NCBI GenBank assembly: GCA_963576565.1 | Contig: OY755044.1 | Span: 42,216,735-42,280,734, forward strand | Source: Aspidapion aeneum | Taxonomy: Eukaryota; Arthropoda; Insecta; Coleoptera; Brentidae | DNA: 64,000 nt | Direction: 5' to 3' | Part shown: positions 1 through 11,136 of the stretch, in pieces | How the letters are laid out: each line of letters starts with the position of its first letter | How positions within the stretch are numbered: the stretch's first letter is position 1 | Position numbers and translations under genes: made by a program | The notes under the pieces: model-generated | Database searches by the model: none | What the model was told of the DNA's origin: nothing | Seen by the model: the letters and a program-made list of their open reading frames with translations, nothing else

Positions 1-2
1 TT

Positions 3-2249
3 GCAAGATGCTTTGATCCACTAGGATGGCTCTCACCTCTGAGCCTGTTCTCCAAAGATCTATTGCAGCTTCTGTGGAAACAAAAATATGACTGGGACCA
101 GGAAGTTTCCCCCTTTATACGCCAACGTTGGTTAAAATATAAATCTGAGTTAGGCCTTATTCAAAACTTTTCTTTACCGCGACGTTTTATTATTGATAAT
201 TTTACAGAATGTCAACTTCACGCTTTCTGTGATTCGTCAGAAAAAGCTTACGCTAGTATAGCGTATTTTCGCGTTTTACAAAATAATAAAATCTGCACTT
301 TTCTCATTGCTGCTAAAGCAAAAATCGCTCCGGTAAAAACAATTTCAATCCCGAGATTAGAGCTAGTAGCCGCTGTTTTACTGGTTGATCTTGTTTCCGC
401 AATTTTAAAAATTCTAGGAGATAAAATTAAAATTTCTAAAATTTTCGCGTGGTCAGATTCCACAATCGCTCTTAGCTGGATTAAAAATCCCCCTTATAGA
501 TACAAAACATTTGTCGCCAACCGGGTTGCGAAAATTCAAAATAAACTACCAGCTGCAATATGGCAGCATGTACGCACAAATGATAATCCCGCAGACTGTG
601 CAACAAGAACTTTGTTGCCGTCAGAATTGTTAAATACGCCCCTTTGGTGGTGCGGTCCAGATTGGCTTTCAATGCCTGATGAGCATTGGCCACCAAGCAT
701 TTATTCTGAACCATTGGATTCGGACGAAGTTCTTGGTGAAGAAAGGAAAATAACTTTGGTCGCATTTACAGAAAACACGTTTTTTGATATTCTTTTAAAC
801 AAATATTCTTCACTTTCTAAAATTCAAAGGATAATCGCTATCTGGTATCGTTTTATCTGCTTTAAAAGAAATCTTGCTTATCGTACTGGACCCATAGTCC
901 TGTCAGAACTTAATCTCGCTCTTATTTTTCTGATCAGGCATGTTCAAACAGTCACATTTTCTCAAGAAATCTCAAATATTAATGCGAAAAAACGCATTTC
1001 AAAGCCTTTTAGAAAGTTAGACGCTTTTCTTGATAATAAAAATATATTGCGGGTTGGAGGTCGCCTCCGATATTCTGATCTTTCATATGACCAGAAACAC
1101 CCGATTCTTTTACCACGACAACATAGATTAACTACGCTCCTCATTGAACACTATCATAAATCTTATTTGCACCCAGGTTTGCAAACTTTACAGTTCTTAA
1201 TTTTTCAAAATTTCTGGATATTATCTCCTAAGCGGGCGATAAGAACCGTTATCGCTAACTGTAAAAATTGTTGGCGACTTAATCCGAAACCTTTTGAACC
1301 AAAAATGGGAAACTTACCCAAATTACGCATATCTGCTGTCAAAAGTTTTACCGTAGTCGGTTGTGACTATGCGGGTCCAATATCCATATCATTAAGCAGA
1401 AAAGTTCGCGGAAATAAAACGCTTAAGGCTTGGATCTGCATATTCGTTTGCTTCTCTACCAAGGCTCTTCATATCGAATTAGTTTCGGATTATTCTAGCG
1501 AAGCTTTTCTGTGTGCTTTAAGGCGTTTTATGGCACGTCAAGGAAGGGTCTCAAAAATAATATCAGACCAAGGAACTACGTTTAAGGGTGCAAATAAGGA
1601 ATTACAGATAATATTTAAACAAGCGGCAGCCGCGGAATCCATTGAGTGGTTTTTTCACCCCCCAGGGGCGCCACACTTTTCTGGATTAGCAGAAAGTGGA
1701 GTAAAGGCGGTAAAAACGCATTTGTATCGCGTTATCGGAAGCCAGATTTTAACGTACGAAGAGCTTTATACGGTCTTAGTACAAGTGGAAGCGCTATTAA
1801 ATTCTAGACCATTGTCTCCTTTATCTAGCGACCCCAATGATTTGTCTGCGTTGACACCAAATCATTTTTTGACTCTAGAACCTGTTTGTAGTTTACCCGA
1901 TCCTGATGTAACCAGTATCAAACTAAACCGCCTCTCTAGATGGCAGATGATCCAAAGATTACATCAGGATTTTTGGGCGCGTTATTCTAAGGAATATTTA
2001 CATACACTGCAGCAGCGGTCCAAGTGGCTGGAACCCACTTGTCCCGCCCCTGCTATAGGTACTATGGTACACATCAAGTCGGATAATTTACCACCGACAA
2101 AATGGTCGCTTGGTAGAATTATTGCCCTTCACCCAGGTGAAGATCAAATCTCACGTGTTGCCACTGTGCGCACTGTCTCAGGAATATTTCAAAGACCTCT
2201 GGTAAAGCTATGTCCTTTACCGATGGACTTTGAACCTGAAAACATTTAA
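3..2249 (+). CDS. BEL/Pao retrotransposon pol, 3' part (RNase H and integrase)
   Basis: The 3' end of a BEL/Pao polyprotein. The reading frame is open from base 3, so its start lies outside the window; the first in-window ATG at 63 is not a real start. The first residues carry the FDPLG motif of the connection between reverse transcriptase and RNase H in this family. RNase H follows (LHAFCDSS and FAWSDS acidic motifs). Counting from the codon at 63, an HHCC-type zinc-binding region lies around residues 360-405 and the integrase triad is D435, D502, E544, with 41 residues between the last two, as in the other two BEL elements here. The product would cut and insert the cDNA. No stop or frameshift interrupts this segment, so it may be intact in the visible part. 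It ends at TAA 2247-2249, just before a polypurine tract and LTR. The family call is secure; activity is unknown. Confidence 0.93.
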   Translation, partial: ARCFDPLGWLSPLSLFSKDLLQLLWKQKYDWDQEVSPFIRQRWLKYKSELGLIQNFSLPRRFIIDNFTECQLHAFCDSSEKAYASIAYFRVLQNNKICTFLIAAKAKIAPVKTISIPRLELVAAVLLVDLVSAILKILGDKIKISKIFAWSDSTIALSWIKNPPYRYKTFVANRVAKIQNKLPAAIWQHVRTNDNPADCATRTLLPSELLNTPLWWCGPDWLSMPDEHWPPSIYSEPLDSDEVLGEERKITLVAFTENTFFDILLNKYSSLSKIQRIIAIWYRFICFKRNLAYRTGPIVLSELNLALIFLIRHVQTVTFSQEISNINAKKRISKPFRKLDAFLDNKNILRVGGRLRYSDLSYDQKHPILLPRQHRLTTLLIEHYHKSYLHPGLQTLQFLIFQNFWILSPKRAIRTVIANCKNCWRLNPKPFEPKMGNLPKLRISAVKSFTVVGCDYAGPISISLSRKVRGNKTLKAWICIFVCFSTKALHIELVSDYSSEAFLCALRRFMARQGRVSKIISDQGTTFKGANKELQIIFKQAAAAESIEWFFHPPGAPHFSGLAESGVKAVKTHLYRVIGSQILTYEELYTVLVQVEALLNSRPLSPLSSDPNDLSALTPNHFLTLEPVCSLPDPDVTSIKLNRLSRWQMIQRLHQDFWARYSKEYLHTLQQRSKWLEPTCPAPAIGTMVHIKSDNLPPTKWSLGRIIALHPGEDQISRVATVRTVSGIFQRPLVKLCPLPMDFEPENI

Positions 2250-2268
2250 AAATTACATCAATGTAATT

Positions 2269-2283
2269 TTTAGGCGGGCAGAA
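2269..2283 (+). promoter_or_regulatory. Polypurine tract of BEL1
   Basis: A purine-rich stretch (TTTTTAGGCGGGCAGAA) lies directly before the inferred LTR start at TGTCC. It has the position and composition of the plus-strand primer of BEL/Pao elements, and resembles the tract preceding the 3' LTR of BEL2. Called from context only. Confidence 0.6.
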
Positions 2284-2894
2284 TGTCCAAAATTCACTCG
2301 CCTTTGTAAATATACTTTTGGGTATAAGAATTTTGTTTTATTTTAATATTTTTCTCGCGTTTATACGTTCGTATTTGTCTTTAAGAATTTTGGCGAATGC
2401 GATTGAAAACTTTATTTTATTTTACTTTCTGAGCATGTTCAATTGCATCTTCGCGCACTCAACCAGTTGAATTTGTACATTGGGGGTGTGCGCGCTTCGA
2501 TATATGACAATTGCTGTCGAAAAATCACTTCTGTGTGAAAGACGTCACGAACAACACGCTGCAAAAACAGGGGTAAGTGCATCTTCAACTGTTCGTAATT
2601 ATTTTCAGTTCAGATTTCATAATTAATTAAATTATTCGCAGGTGATTGGTAAACTAATTTTATGAACCAGCAATCTAATTAATATTTCGCTTTATACCAA
2701 TCAACACTCATCACTTCACGGGGCTAGAAAAGAGCCATTGCGGCCATTTTCTATGGGTGTAAAAACGCGTTTTTTCCACCAATTGCCTGGTCTTCTCTAG
2801 CTCTTCATCAATAAAAACCATTTCAAACAAACAAATCGGACCACTGTTTTCTTTTTCAACAAAAAGAACCCGTCCTGAAATCTGTTTCACTACA
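2284..2894 (+). repeat. Probable 3' LTR of BEL1
   Basis: The sequence starts TGTCC right after the polypurine tract and is inferred to end at ACTACA. It contains AATAAA near 2810, suitable as a polyadenylation signal, and a GGGGTAAGT splice-donor-like site near 2571. The upstream partner LTR is outside the window, so the right boundary is a guess from the TG...CA rule and cannot be checked against a second copy or a target duplication. Confidence 0.55.
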
Positions 2895-2996
2895 AAGTAT
2901 ACAGGCCCAGGGCAAGTGTAATATCATAAGCGCACCTTAACAGTATTTTAAAACTAATATAACTGAAACACGGTCTATCCAAATATCAAGAACCTA

Positions 2997-3396
2997 CACG
3001 GTAAAAAAAATTGTCTTAGATCAAAGGAAATTGCTTTGAAAACAAATAATTTGTGCTTCACCAAGAGAATATTTTCTTGATATTGCAAAAAAATGTTTTG
3101 CCTCTATATTTTAATGTGAAACAGAAATTGTTTTAATATAAATTGGAACTGAATTATTCTAAGGCACCGTTTTCTCTGGAAGCAAGTTATTACTTATATG
3201 AAGACAATTTGCTTTGTTGCAAAATGTAGTATGCTGAAACAAAACAATCAAAGAAGAAAAATAAAATATCATTTCAAGATTAAACGCTGCGTTGAACTAA
3301 AAAGAAGTATTTTAATTCAAAACAAATTATTTTCAGGTAAAACAATTTATTCAAGAAAGGAACGTGTTTTCATTGTAGACAAAAATTTTTACCGTG
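2997..3396. mobile_element. TA-flanked miniature inverted-repeat element
   Basis: Inverted termini starting CACGGTAAAAA are followed on both sides by related TTGTCT/AGACAA segments, and both ends are flanked by TA (2995-2996 and 3397-3398). This fits a non-autonomous Tc1/mariner-like element of about 400 bp. An 84-codon open stretch overlapping its right end shows no coding signature. Confidence 0.55.
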
Positions 3397-3480
3397 TATA
3401 TATTTTGGAAATTGGGGCAAAAATACCTTTAGTTTTGATCACGATGCACTAAGACACGGTATGTTAGCGCGCATCATTCT

Positions 3481-4525
3481 ACCGGGTGGGCCAAAAACAA
3501 CCGGACAATTTTTTTTTTCATTATAACTTTTGTAATTTATTTTATTTTATTTTATTTATTTATTTATTTGTAATTTTATCTATTTATTTATACAAGTACA
3601 AGTACAAGATATTGTTACAAAAAAATGAGAAATGTGGTTCATGAACCACCAATGAACCCAAAGAAGAAGAAGATGCTAGCAGAAGACACGATGAATTTTA
3701 GAAATTTGTGTGTGTCTCCAACTAGCATTCTTACATTAGACTAAATTACATAAGTTGTTTTAACATACTATTATTATATAAATTATTAGATAAAGGACTA
3801 CTTTTGATCTATATCATCGATTTTAATGGGACAAACTGCACTTGTCAGAGAATTAATCAGAACTTTGAATAAATATATCTTTTTGTCCATCATCTCAAAA
3901 TACAAGATGGAGGACAAAATTAAAATGTACCCTTCAAAGATGCTCGTTTATTCTTGTGTTGGGAACATGTTTTAAGTATTTTTTTAAATCAGTAAAAAAG
4001 CTGCATTCTTGCCACATTAAGTTATGAATTAGCAAAATCGGATCAGTGGTTTAAAAAAAATATATTTTAGTTTCAACCATTGTTTTGCATATTATACGAT
4101 TGCCTTGCGAATCATGCCTACATTTATTTCCTTATAAATTGATTACTACTAAACCGATTTTAATGAAATAAAAAACATCCAAATGAGAACTGATTGCTTT
4201 TTAAAGAACTTTATCGCCATCTTAAAATTTAAGATGGCGGACAGAAGCATACTTGATTTTTCAAAATAGCGTGTTTATTCTTATTTTCTGAAAATGCTTT
4301 AGTTTTTTTTTATTTATAGAAAAGGACTCGATTCCTCCACTCAACAAGATATGAATCAGAAAAATCGGTATAGTTGTTGTAAAAAAATATATTTTTGTTT
4401 CAACCATTGTTTTAAATATTATACGGTTGCCTTGCCAATCATGCCTGCATTTATTTTCTTATAAACTCATTACTACTGAACCAATTTTGAATATTTTTTT
4501 TTTATGATTGCAATATGTGTTAGGA
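3481..4525 (+). repeat. Foldback repeat family B, copy 1
   Basis: Begins ACCGGGTGGGCCAAAAA, which is the reverse complement of the right end of copy 2 at 50871. The body shares long segments with 42.6-43.2 kb and 50.3-50.9 kb, including recurrent 'ACCGATTTTAATG' and 'AAGATGGCGGAC' motifs. An internal segment of about 330 bp is repeated directly (near 4040 and 4373). The far terminal repeat is absent, so this copy is truncated. It preserves, near 4284, the sequence into which BEL2 inserted in copy 2. No protein is encoded. Confidence 0.7.
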
Positions 4526-4568
4526 CCCACGCAGCGCGAGAAACCAAAAATTAGTTGACATGTTTTGT

Positions 4569-4790
4569 ATATCGATACCCTAATTCTGACACGTCGTAAC
4601 CCACAAAAAAATGAAAATTCTATATGCTGCTAAATCCTCGGAACCAAAAAAAATAATAAAACGGTCATTCCCGCGATTTCTTATAAGTCGCATAATGTTT
4701 ACGCTATGTAATTTGCTTCTAACTTTTCTTATTCTTGTAAAATTTTGTTGAGTTGGGTTACGATGTTTCAGAATTAGGGTGACGATATAT
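4569..4790. repeat. Small inverted-repeat element
   Basis: The left arm (ATATCGATACCCTAATTCTG, about 4570-4603) is matched by its inverted counterpart ending at about 4790 (CAGAATTAGGGTGACGATAT). Arms are about 35 bp with a few mismatches. Probably a miniature inverted-repeat element; the superfamily is not clear. Confidence 0.5.
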
Positions 4791-4799
4791 TATAAAATA

Positions 4800-5640
4800 T
4801 AGAAAACTATTATGTTTTTCTTTATGCGCTATAGGGAATAAAAGTGTACGTTTAATCCTTTTTTTCAGGGACTAAGGTAGTATTTTTTATCCCCAGTGAT
4901 TAAAACTAACTTCTTTAAAACTATAAAGGCCAAATATAGGTGTTTTCGATCATTTTATTTTATTAGAATACAAAAACAAAAAGCTGTCAAGATACACGAT
5001 TACGGTTCTTATGCTGCTTTCAGCTTGCCGTAAGTTTACTGTACTTTGCTGATGACTTGGTTGATTTCAATTATTATTGTGTCCTTTTACAAAGGAGCCA
5101 AGCGCCAAAACCTAAATTTTGCATTATAAGTGCCAAGCGCCTTCAATAAAAAAAACCAAAATTCTGCCAACATTTTTAAGGGCATAATTAATTAGGAGTA
5201 CTCTATTCAGAGTATATCAAAACATAATTTGATTCTCTTTTAAACGATTTACAATTTAATCTTAACTTTAACTCTGATTTTTCCAAAATATAAATAATGG
5301 CACTTGGCTCCTTTTCCAGTAATGCCCTCCAAATATTGCCTTCATAGGAAGAATTTAACGTTATAGATTTCTTCAGGATGTAAATCAACCTTTTGAAATT
5401 TTCGACATTCTGTTTATTGCATCATTTTTGGTACTCTGAAAGCTGCTTTCTTCGGTGGCCATTTTAATGTCCATCTCAAAGTAGATATAGCCTTTATTCT
5501 TTGGTCCATGTTTGTTCCATCTTAGAGAAATTTAATTCGAACTTTTTCTTGACTAAACCTATTTGGTTTGTTACGAAATAAATATTATATTTTCCACATT
5601 TTTTCTGTTTGTTAGCATTTGACTGACTTTTGTTGAACGC
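4800..5640. other. A+T-rich sequence, nothing recognised
   Basis: No coding frame with family features, no clear terminal repeats and no tandem array. Only short chance open frames occur. Confidence 0.5.
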
Positions 5641-5643
5641 CAT

Positions 5644-6266
5644 GCTATAGCAGGGCTATCAAAATGGACGGGCCACGATCCTCCACTTTGTTGACGTCAC
5701 ATCCGGGGCTGATTTTTTTTTGCTGGTCACGTTACGACACAGCTGATTGTCTTTAAAATATTGAAGTTGGAATGACGGTTCATGGATATTTGATTTTATT
5801 TTAAATAAAGCCGTTTTTGAGATTGTTTTTACTTTATTCTGGCAGAACAATTTTTTTTAAATGTATAGTAAGCCCTAATTTTTCATAGCCGCTTCATTAG
5901 CTCACACAAAAATTAAGTTTAAAGCAGAAGCGAATGTGACAATCACATATGACAAATTTAAATACATGTCAAATATAACAGTTGGCATGTGGTACATGGC
6001 GGGTAATTTGAATTCAAAATAAGGAATGCTAAATCTTGAAGATTTTAACCTTTTAATCATGTTGCTTTCTTACAAACCTTTGGAATATTGGGATGGTGTC
6101 TGAGAATATTTCACTGAAATTTTGCGGAAATCTGTAGTGCCATTTTGAAAATATCATAAAAAAACGTCTGACCTCCCATAAGACCCAATGTAAAATTCAG
6201 CCCCGGGAGAACAGCTGATTTTTTCAGGGTCGTGGCCTCTATTTTTGTGTTGGCCTTGGCTATAGC
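5644..6266. mobile_element. Probable miniature inverted-repeat element
   Basis: Both ends carry GCTATAGC followed inward by a related segment containing GGCCACGA(T/C)CC and GGGGCTGA in opposite orientations (5644-5725 and 6185-6266). A TGACGTCA octamer lies at about 5692. Target duplication is not resolved and no coding region is visible. Confidence 0.45.
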
Positions 6267-6269
6267 AAC

Positions 6270-6535
6270 GGGTCCATAGCCCACCAAATGTATGTATTAT
6301 ATACCGGGGGTTGATATGCTAAAACTAGAGTATCGGTTAGTGGTTTAATATTTATTTTATGATTATTATTATTTTTTGATTATAAACCTTGGCATTAAAG
6401 TCCCTTTTAGTTACTTAGCAGAATATATAGCCGTCCTTCCCGTCGGGCTTGAAAATTCTCGTCGCGGGATTAAAAGTAAACACTGTCGTCCCCAGGTTTA
6501 GAATATGCCTACCATTATTTTATTACCGTTTAAGA
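6270..6535. other. Unassigned spacer
   Basis: No gene or clear repeat structure seen; short stretch between an inverted-repeat element and a minisatellite. Confidence 0.4.
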
Positions 6536-6745
6536 GATTAAAAGTACAAAAGGTCGAAAATACAAAAGGTCGAGAATATCAGGGCGACACTAGAAAAAGT
6601 CGAAAAACAAAAAGCCGAAACTACAAGAGGTCGAAAAAACAAAAGCCGAAAGTTCAATAGGTCGAAAATATAAAGGATCAAAAATACAAAAGGTCGAGAA
6701 TACAAAAGGTCAAAAAACAAAAGATTGAAAAACAAAGGGTCCCAA
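6536..6745. repeat. Degenerate ~15-bp minisatellite (AAAGGTCGAAAATAC type)
   Basis: About a dozen imperfect copies of a unit like AATACAAAAGGTCGA follow each other. Variants replace single bases (AAAGCCGAAA, AAGGATCAAAA). The core GTCGAAA recurs, in inverse orientation, in the separate array at 17.37-17.94 kb. Confidence 0.7.
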
Positions 6746-6829
6746 CAAAAAATCGAAAGTAGCTACTACATACACATAGGCACAATCACACACACACTCA
6801 CAAACGCACAAATAGTACTTTTTTACAGT

Positions 6830-7030
6830 TTTTCCTGACGGAAATTTGTTTTAAAACATTTTCTTCGAACGGAAATTTGTTTAAGAATAGTTTCTTCTAA
6901 TTTTTTCTTCGAAAACATTTTCTTTAATCAAAAATTTGTTCGAAAACAGTTGTTTTGAATGGAAATTTATTCGAAAGTAATAGTTCGAAAACATTTTCCT
7001 CGAATAGAAATTTGTTTAAAAATAATTTTA
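6830..7030. repeat. Degenerate ~35-bp tandem repeat
   Basis: The motifs GGAAATTTGTT and CGAAAACATTTTCTTCGA alternate about five times with substitutions and small gaps. It is an old minisatellite-like array with no coding content. Confidence 0.55.
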
Positions 7031-7414
7031 TTGTAAAAAAAGCTTTGTGAAAAAAAAGTTCTAACCTGGATTGCCAAACTTTACACAACTCGTATAGTTC
7101 GACTTTCTAACATATTTTTTCATAAGAAAACTTCCCTGACTTCTTTCCCCGGATCTTAGAGAGTGTGAAACCAAACCGAATCAAACCGACACATATTTTG
7201 GAAAAATTATTTTCTTGAATTAGCTCCACTCTCCTCCTTTTAGGAGGTCGAAATTGGTGTTTTCCTAACCTTTGTCAATTAATCACAAACATTTCCTTAC
7301 AGGTTCGGATACCCCCTGCATGACTTTTTTCAACCAAAAAACTGTCCCCAAGTCACAGGTTTGCGCTCATAAGAGAACCTCCCAAAATGAGGACCGGAGA
7401 GCTTACGCCCTTAT

Positions 7415-7640
7415 ATGTACGTCGTAGGGATTTGTACGTACTATGGACGTACTATCTACTAACATTCGACGTATTTTCGATGAATGTACCTACTATGTAC
7501 GTAAAAAACTCGTACTAGATACTAACATGGTACGTCCAGTTAAACGTAAAATGTACGTACTCCAGACGTACATGGTACGTATATAGTACCGAAAATGTAC
7601 GTACCTCAGACGTATATGGTACGTACATAGGACATCAAAT
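7415..7640. repeat. TACGTA-rich palindromic repeat array
   Basis: The tetramer-based motif GTACGTAC and variants occur many times. A 44-bp unit is clearly duplicated (ATGTACGTAC at 7551 and 7595), and more diverged units lie upstream. Unit ends are themselves palindromic, so the array could form cruciform-like structures. No gene. Confidence 0.65.
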
Positions 7641-7739
7641 TAAAATAAAGAAAGTGTAGCATTAGGCCTAGGTACCATTAAACATTATTCTGGCTTCCTG
7701 AACATTCCTACTTTAGACTGATTGTCCAGGTTTACCTCG

Positions 7740-8095
7740 AGGCTCGAAGTCCCGATAGGTTTGAGTTTAAGTGAAAATATGTCGTGTGTGATATCAAACG
7801 AAAGGTAATTGAGTCAGGAGTTAAAAAAAATACATTTTGGTTTAAAAAAAAGGGTGGGGGTAGATTAAAAAAATTAGAGTTTAAGTTAAAACATGGCTTG
7901 TGTGGTATCAAACGAAAGGTAATTGAGCCTGGAGTTGAATAAAGTATATTTCAGATTTTAGTTATATTAGCTCACACCACGGTCCGTAAATATACGGACC
8001 GTGATCTCACACGAACACTATAACTATAGTACCTAGTGTGAGCTTAGGTACCCATATAATGGCAGAGTATTTTTATTAGTCACCCGGACTATTTT
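7740..8095 (-). repeat. Left copy of a dispersed repeat found inverted at 15.8-16.3 kb
   Basis: Shares with 15815-16270, in opposite orientation, the segment 'AGCTCACACTAGGTACTATAG', the motif TACCTTTCGTTTGATA(C/T)CACACA and the AATACTCTGCCA segment. The 16-kb copy holds three tandem ~110-bp units of the 'CGTTTGATA' motif, whereas this copy holds two. Confidence 0.65.
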
Positions 8096-8324
8096 TCGTT
8101 CACCCCAAAATTTTTTGAAATAATATTGTTTAGTGTTAATAATAATTAAGCAAAAAATGGGAATAAAAAAATAAGTAGTAGTTTACTTTAAAAATATGAT
8201 TTAATCTTAGGAACAATTTTTTTTTAATAAAACGCGATATTGCTAATTTTGGTATTTTTTTTGCGCGGTTCCATGTAAAGATAATATATAAATTTAAGCA
8301 CACTGTGATAGGTTAACTCAAAAA

Positions 8325-10345
8325 ATACAATAATTTTGATACGAAATTAAAATCATCACGATTTAGCCATACTTACCTTAGTCCAAAAGTTCGTACTAAC
8401 CGAGATACAGGGTGTTAAACTATATTTTTTCAATTCGATTTTCTTTGATAACTTTTTTACTAATTAATATTTTTGCAAGAAATAACCAGCGTGTAAGTTT
8501 TTTCGAAATTATCAAGACGATTCCTTTGAAAATTTTGATGTATAGTTTACAGGGTGTTCCCTGGACCACTAGCATTGCATTAAAATCCGTGACTTTTTTT
8601 TGTGCCTCGGTGTATACCAGTTTTTATGTAAAATAATGGTTTTCCCATCCTTTTTATGTAAAAAAGTTGTACTGTTTTAAAGTTCGCTCAGAGCAACGGT
8701 TTTTAAAATTTTTCATTTAAAGTTTTTATTGCATGTATATGCCTAATTTATGTATGATACTCTCTTCAATTCATTCTACTAATTAATATTTTTGCAAAAA
8801 CTAACCAGCATGTAGGTTTTTCTGAAATTTGCAAGACGATTCCGTTGAAAAATTTGTTGTACAATGTACAGGGTGCTCTTTGGACCACTACCACTGCAAT
8901 AAAATCATCAGTGTATTTTTTTGTGCATCGGTGTATACTAAAGCAAGTTTTTAAACAGAATATTATTTAAATTATTAAATAATTATTAATAACAAAAAAA
9001 ATAAAAACCAATTATAAAAATTATACATATTTTATTGCAACAACAAATTTTTAGATAGAAAAACAAAAAAAATTATCCAATAAATGTTCAAAAAGGCCAC
9101 CGTTAACCTGAATACATTTGTTTATTCGCTTATTATACGAACGTCTGATTTTAAAATAAAGATTTGCATTTCTGAACGCCTTTCCAGCATTTTGAATTTT
9201 TTGAAATAGTTTTTCGCGGGTATTTATCTAGCCTACAATAATAAACAGTTTTAAGTTGAAATTTTAAAGTTTTTTATTTTTTTAAATAAATAATAAAATA
9301 TTAATTTTAATGATAATTAAAATTTTCTTTCAAAACAATAAAAAAAATACTTGCATTAATAAAGTATACGTATTTACCCTTAGAGTAATAAATTACTCTG
9401 AGTACTTACCATTAAAAAAAAAACTAATACGAAGAGGTTTTGTTCCTCATTAAAAACAAAGCCCTACACAGATGCAATAACCAACAATGATAACACACTT
9501 ATGATAATTCAAGAACCACCCTGTATATTTTTTAACTTAATATTTCTTAAGAAAACATACAATCTTAGAATGCTATAAAAAGTATTAATTATAGCTAATA
9601 TGTATGAAGTAGGTAAGAATTTAATCAAAAATCTTTTACGCATACAATAAAAATTTCTAATTTAAATATCTTGATTCCGTTGCTCTAAGCGACATCTAAA
9701 CGCTTTAACTTTTTTACTTAAATAAAATTAAAAAATTAATGTTTTTAATAGAATCCTGTATACACCGAGGAACAAAAAAGTTAGACCTATTTTAATGTAA
9801 CGGTACCGACCCAGAGAACACCCTGTATAATATTATTTTTTTTAACCAAAATTAAGTTGTCCATGCCCGAAAACCACCAACCCGAATTTTTTGTGCAAAA
9901 TAATTAATTAGTAGAAAGAATTGAAGAAAGGATCATACATAAATTAGGCATATCATTCACATGCAATAAAAACTTTAAATGCAATAATCTCAAAAACCGT
10001 TGCTCTGAGCGACTTTGAAACAGTATAACTTTTTTACATAAAAAGGATGGGAAAACCATTATTTTACATAAAAACTGGTATACACCGAGGCACAACAAAA
10101 ATACACTGATTTTTATGCAATGGTAGTAGTCTAAGGAACACCCAGTACATTGTACATCAAATTTTTTAACGGAATCGTCTTGCCAATTTAAAAAAAAACT
10201 TACACGCTGGTTAGTTTTTGCAAAAATATTAATTATTAATAAAATTATTAGAGAAAATCGAATTGAAAAAATTAAGTTTAACACCCTATATCTCGGTTAG
10301 TACGAACTTTTGGCCTAAGGTAGGTATGGCTAAATCGTAATATTT
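8325..10345. repeat. Large foldback structure with ~500-bp inverted arms
   Basis: 8325-8945 and 9890-10345 are inverted copies of each other, sharing for example 'CCAAAAGTTCGTACTAACCG', 'GAGCAACGG' and 'CGGTGTATACCAG'. The left arm also contains a partial direct duplication (8412-8600 versus 8775-8940). The A+T-rich centre (8950-9890) contains several ACCCTGTATA motifs. Open frames in the arms are mirror translations of the same repeat and are not genes. Confidence 0.7.
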
Positions 10346-10399
10346 TGACCCAGGTAATCTACAGTTTAACTATGTACCATTAGTTCTGGGACACCCTGT

Positions 10400-10996
10400 A
10401 TACAAACATAACAAAAAGCTTGAAGGAAGCAAGCATCGAAGCTGTTGGATACCAAGATAATAGAAATAGCAGGAAGATATGGTGGGCGGAAAAAATATAG
10501 GAAATGGTCAAAGAGAAAAAACGCACATACTTGAAATGGCTCAGTACTAAAGAACAAAGAGACCTAGAAATCTACAGGGAAACCAGAAGACAGCTAAGAA
10601 ATTCGATACGCACAGAAAAAAATGAAATGTTCCAGCGCAAATGCCACGATATAAATACACACGTAGGAGGTAGGCAGAGTTCTGAAGTCTGGAAATTCAT
10701 TTCTACAGTAAAAAAGCCCAACAAAAGAAAAAGTAAACATCCAGATCATCAAACCAGAATAATGGACAGAACACTACAAGGGCCTGCTGCAGGAAACGAG
10801 ACCCGAATATCTGGCAGCCTTTCCGAGGAGAGACATAGAAGGACACGGAAAAAAAGTAGTCATCGAAAAAGAAATGATAAAAAATAGTATTAAAAAGCTT
10901 AAATCTGGAAAAGCTAGCGGCCCTGGAGGAATATATGCTGAAATGCTCAAATATGGATCAGAGGAACTAATCGAAAATCTCACATATATTATCAAT
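10400..10996 (+). pseudogene. RTE-like non-LTR retrotransposon ORF, 5' fragment
   Basis: Translation from about 10413 gives a protein of the RTE-like class between endonuclease and reverse transcriptase: a WWAEKI motif, a basic helical stretch, then (after a frame change near 10740-10760) a conserved reverse-transcriptase opening containing KKLKSGKASGP and AEMLKYG. It is damaged by an in-frame TAG at 10498-10500 and the frame change. The 5' end is truncated next to a GGGACACCCTGTATA sequence. The frame stops abruptly after LTYIIN, and the expected continuation is found 3.2 kb downstream at 14169, so this is one element split by an insertion. Confidence 0.8.
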
Positions 10997-11001
10997 TGGT
11001 A

Positions 11002-11106
11002 GGTGGTAGACGCTTTTTACTCATTGGGCGTCGACCGGTGAGATACCACCATGCCAGAAGTGAGTAGCGCTAAGTGGTATCACCACGTTCCGCTACTGCG
11101 CTGGCA
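11002..11106 (+). promoter_or_regulatory. Structured 5' leader of the APE-type element
   Basis: The first hundred bases can form two strong nested hairpins. In the first, GGTGGTA (11002-11008) pairs with TACCACC (11044-11050), enclosing GACGC (11009-11013) paired with GCGTC (11028-11032). In the second, TGCCAG (11052-11057) pairs with CTGGCA (11101-11106), enclosing TAGCG/CGCTA and GTGGT/ACCAC. Such leaders in non-LTR elements can act as internal promoters or self-cleaving ribozymes. I see the pairing but cannot assign the function. Confidence 0.55.
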
Positions 11107-11136
11107 GTCCGGTTCCAACAATGAGTAACAGATAGC

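Noticed and set aside
3198..3452. 84-codon plus-strand open frame
   Set aside because: Overlaps a TA-flanked miniature element; composition is that of A-rich repeat DNA with no domain features.
9904..10284. 126-codon minus-strand open frame and its partner at 8412-8636
   Set aside because: Both are translations of the two arms of one inverted repeat and resemble each other for that reason only.
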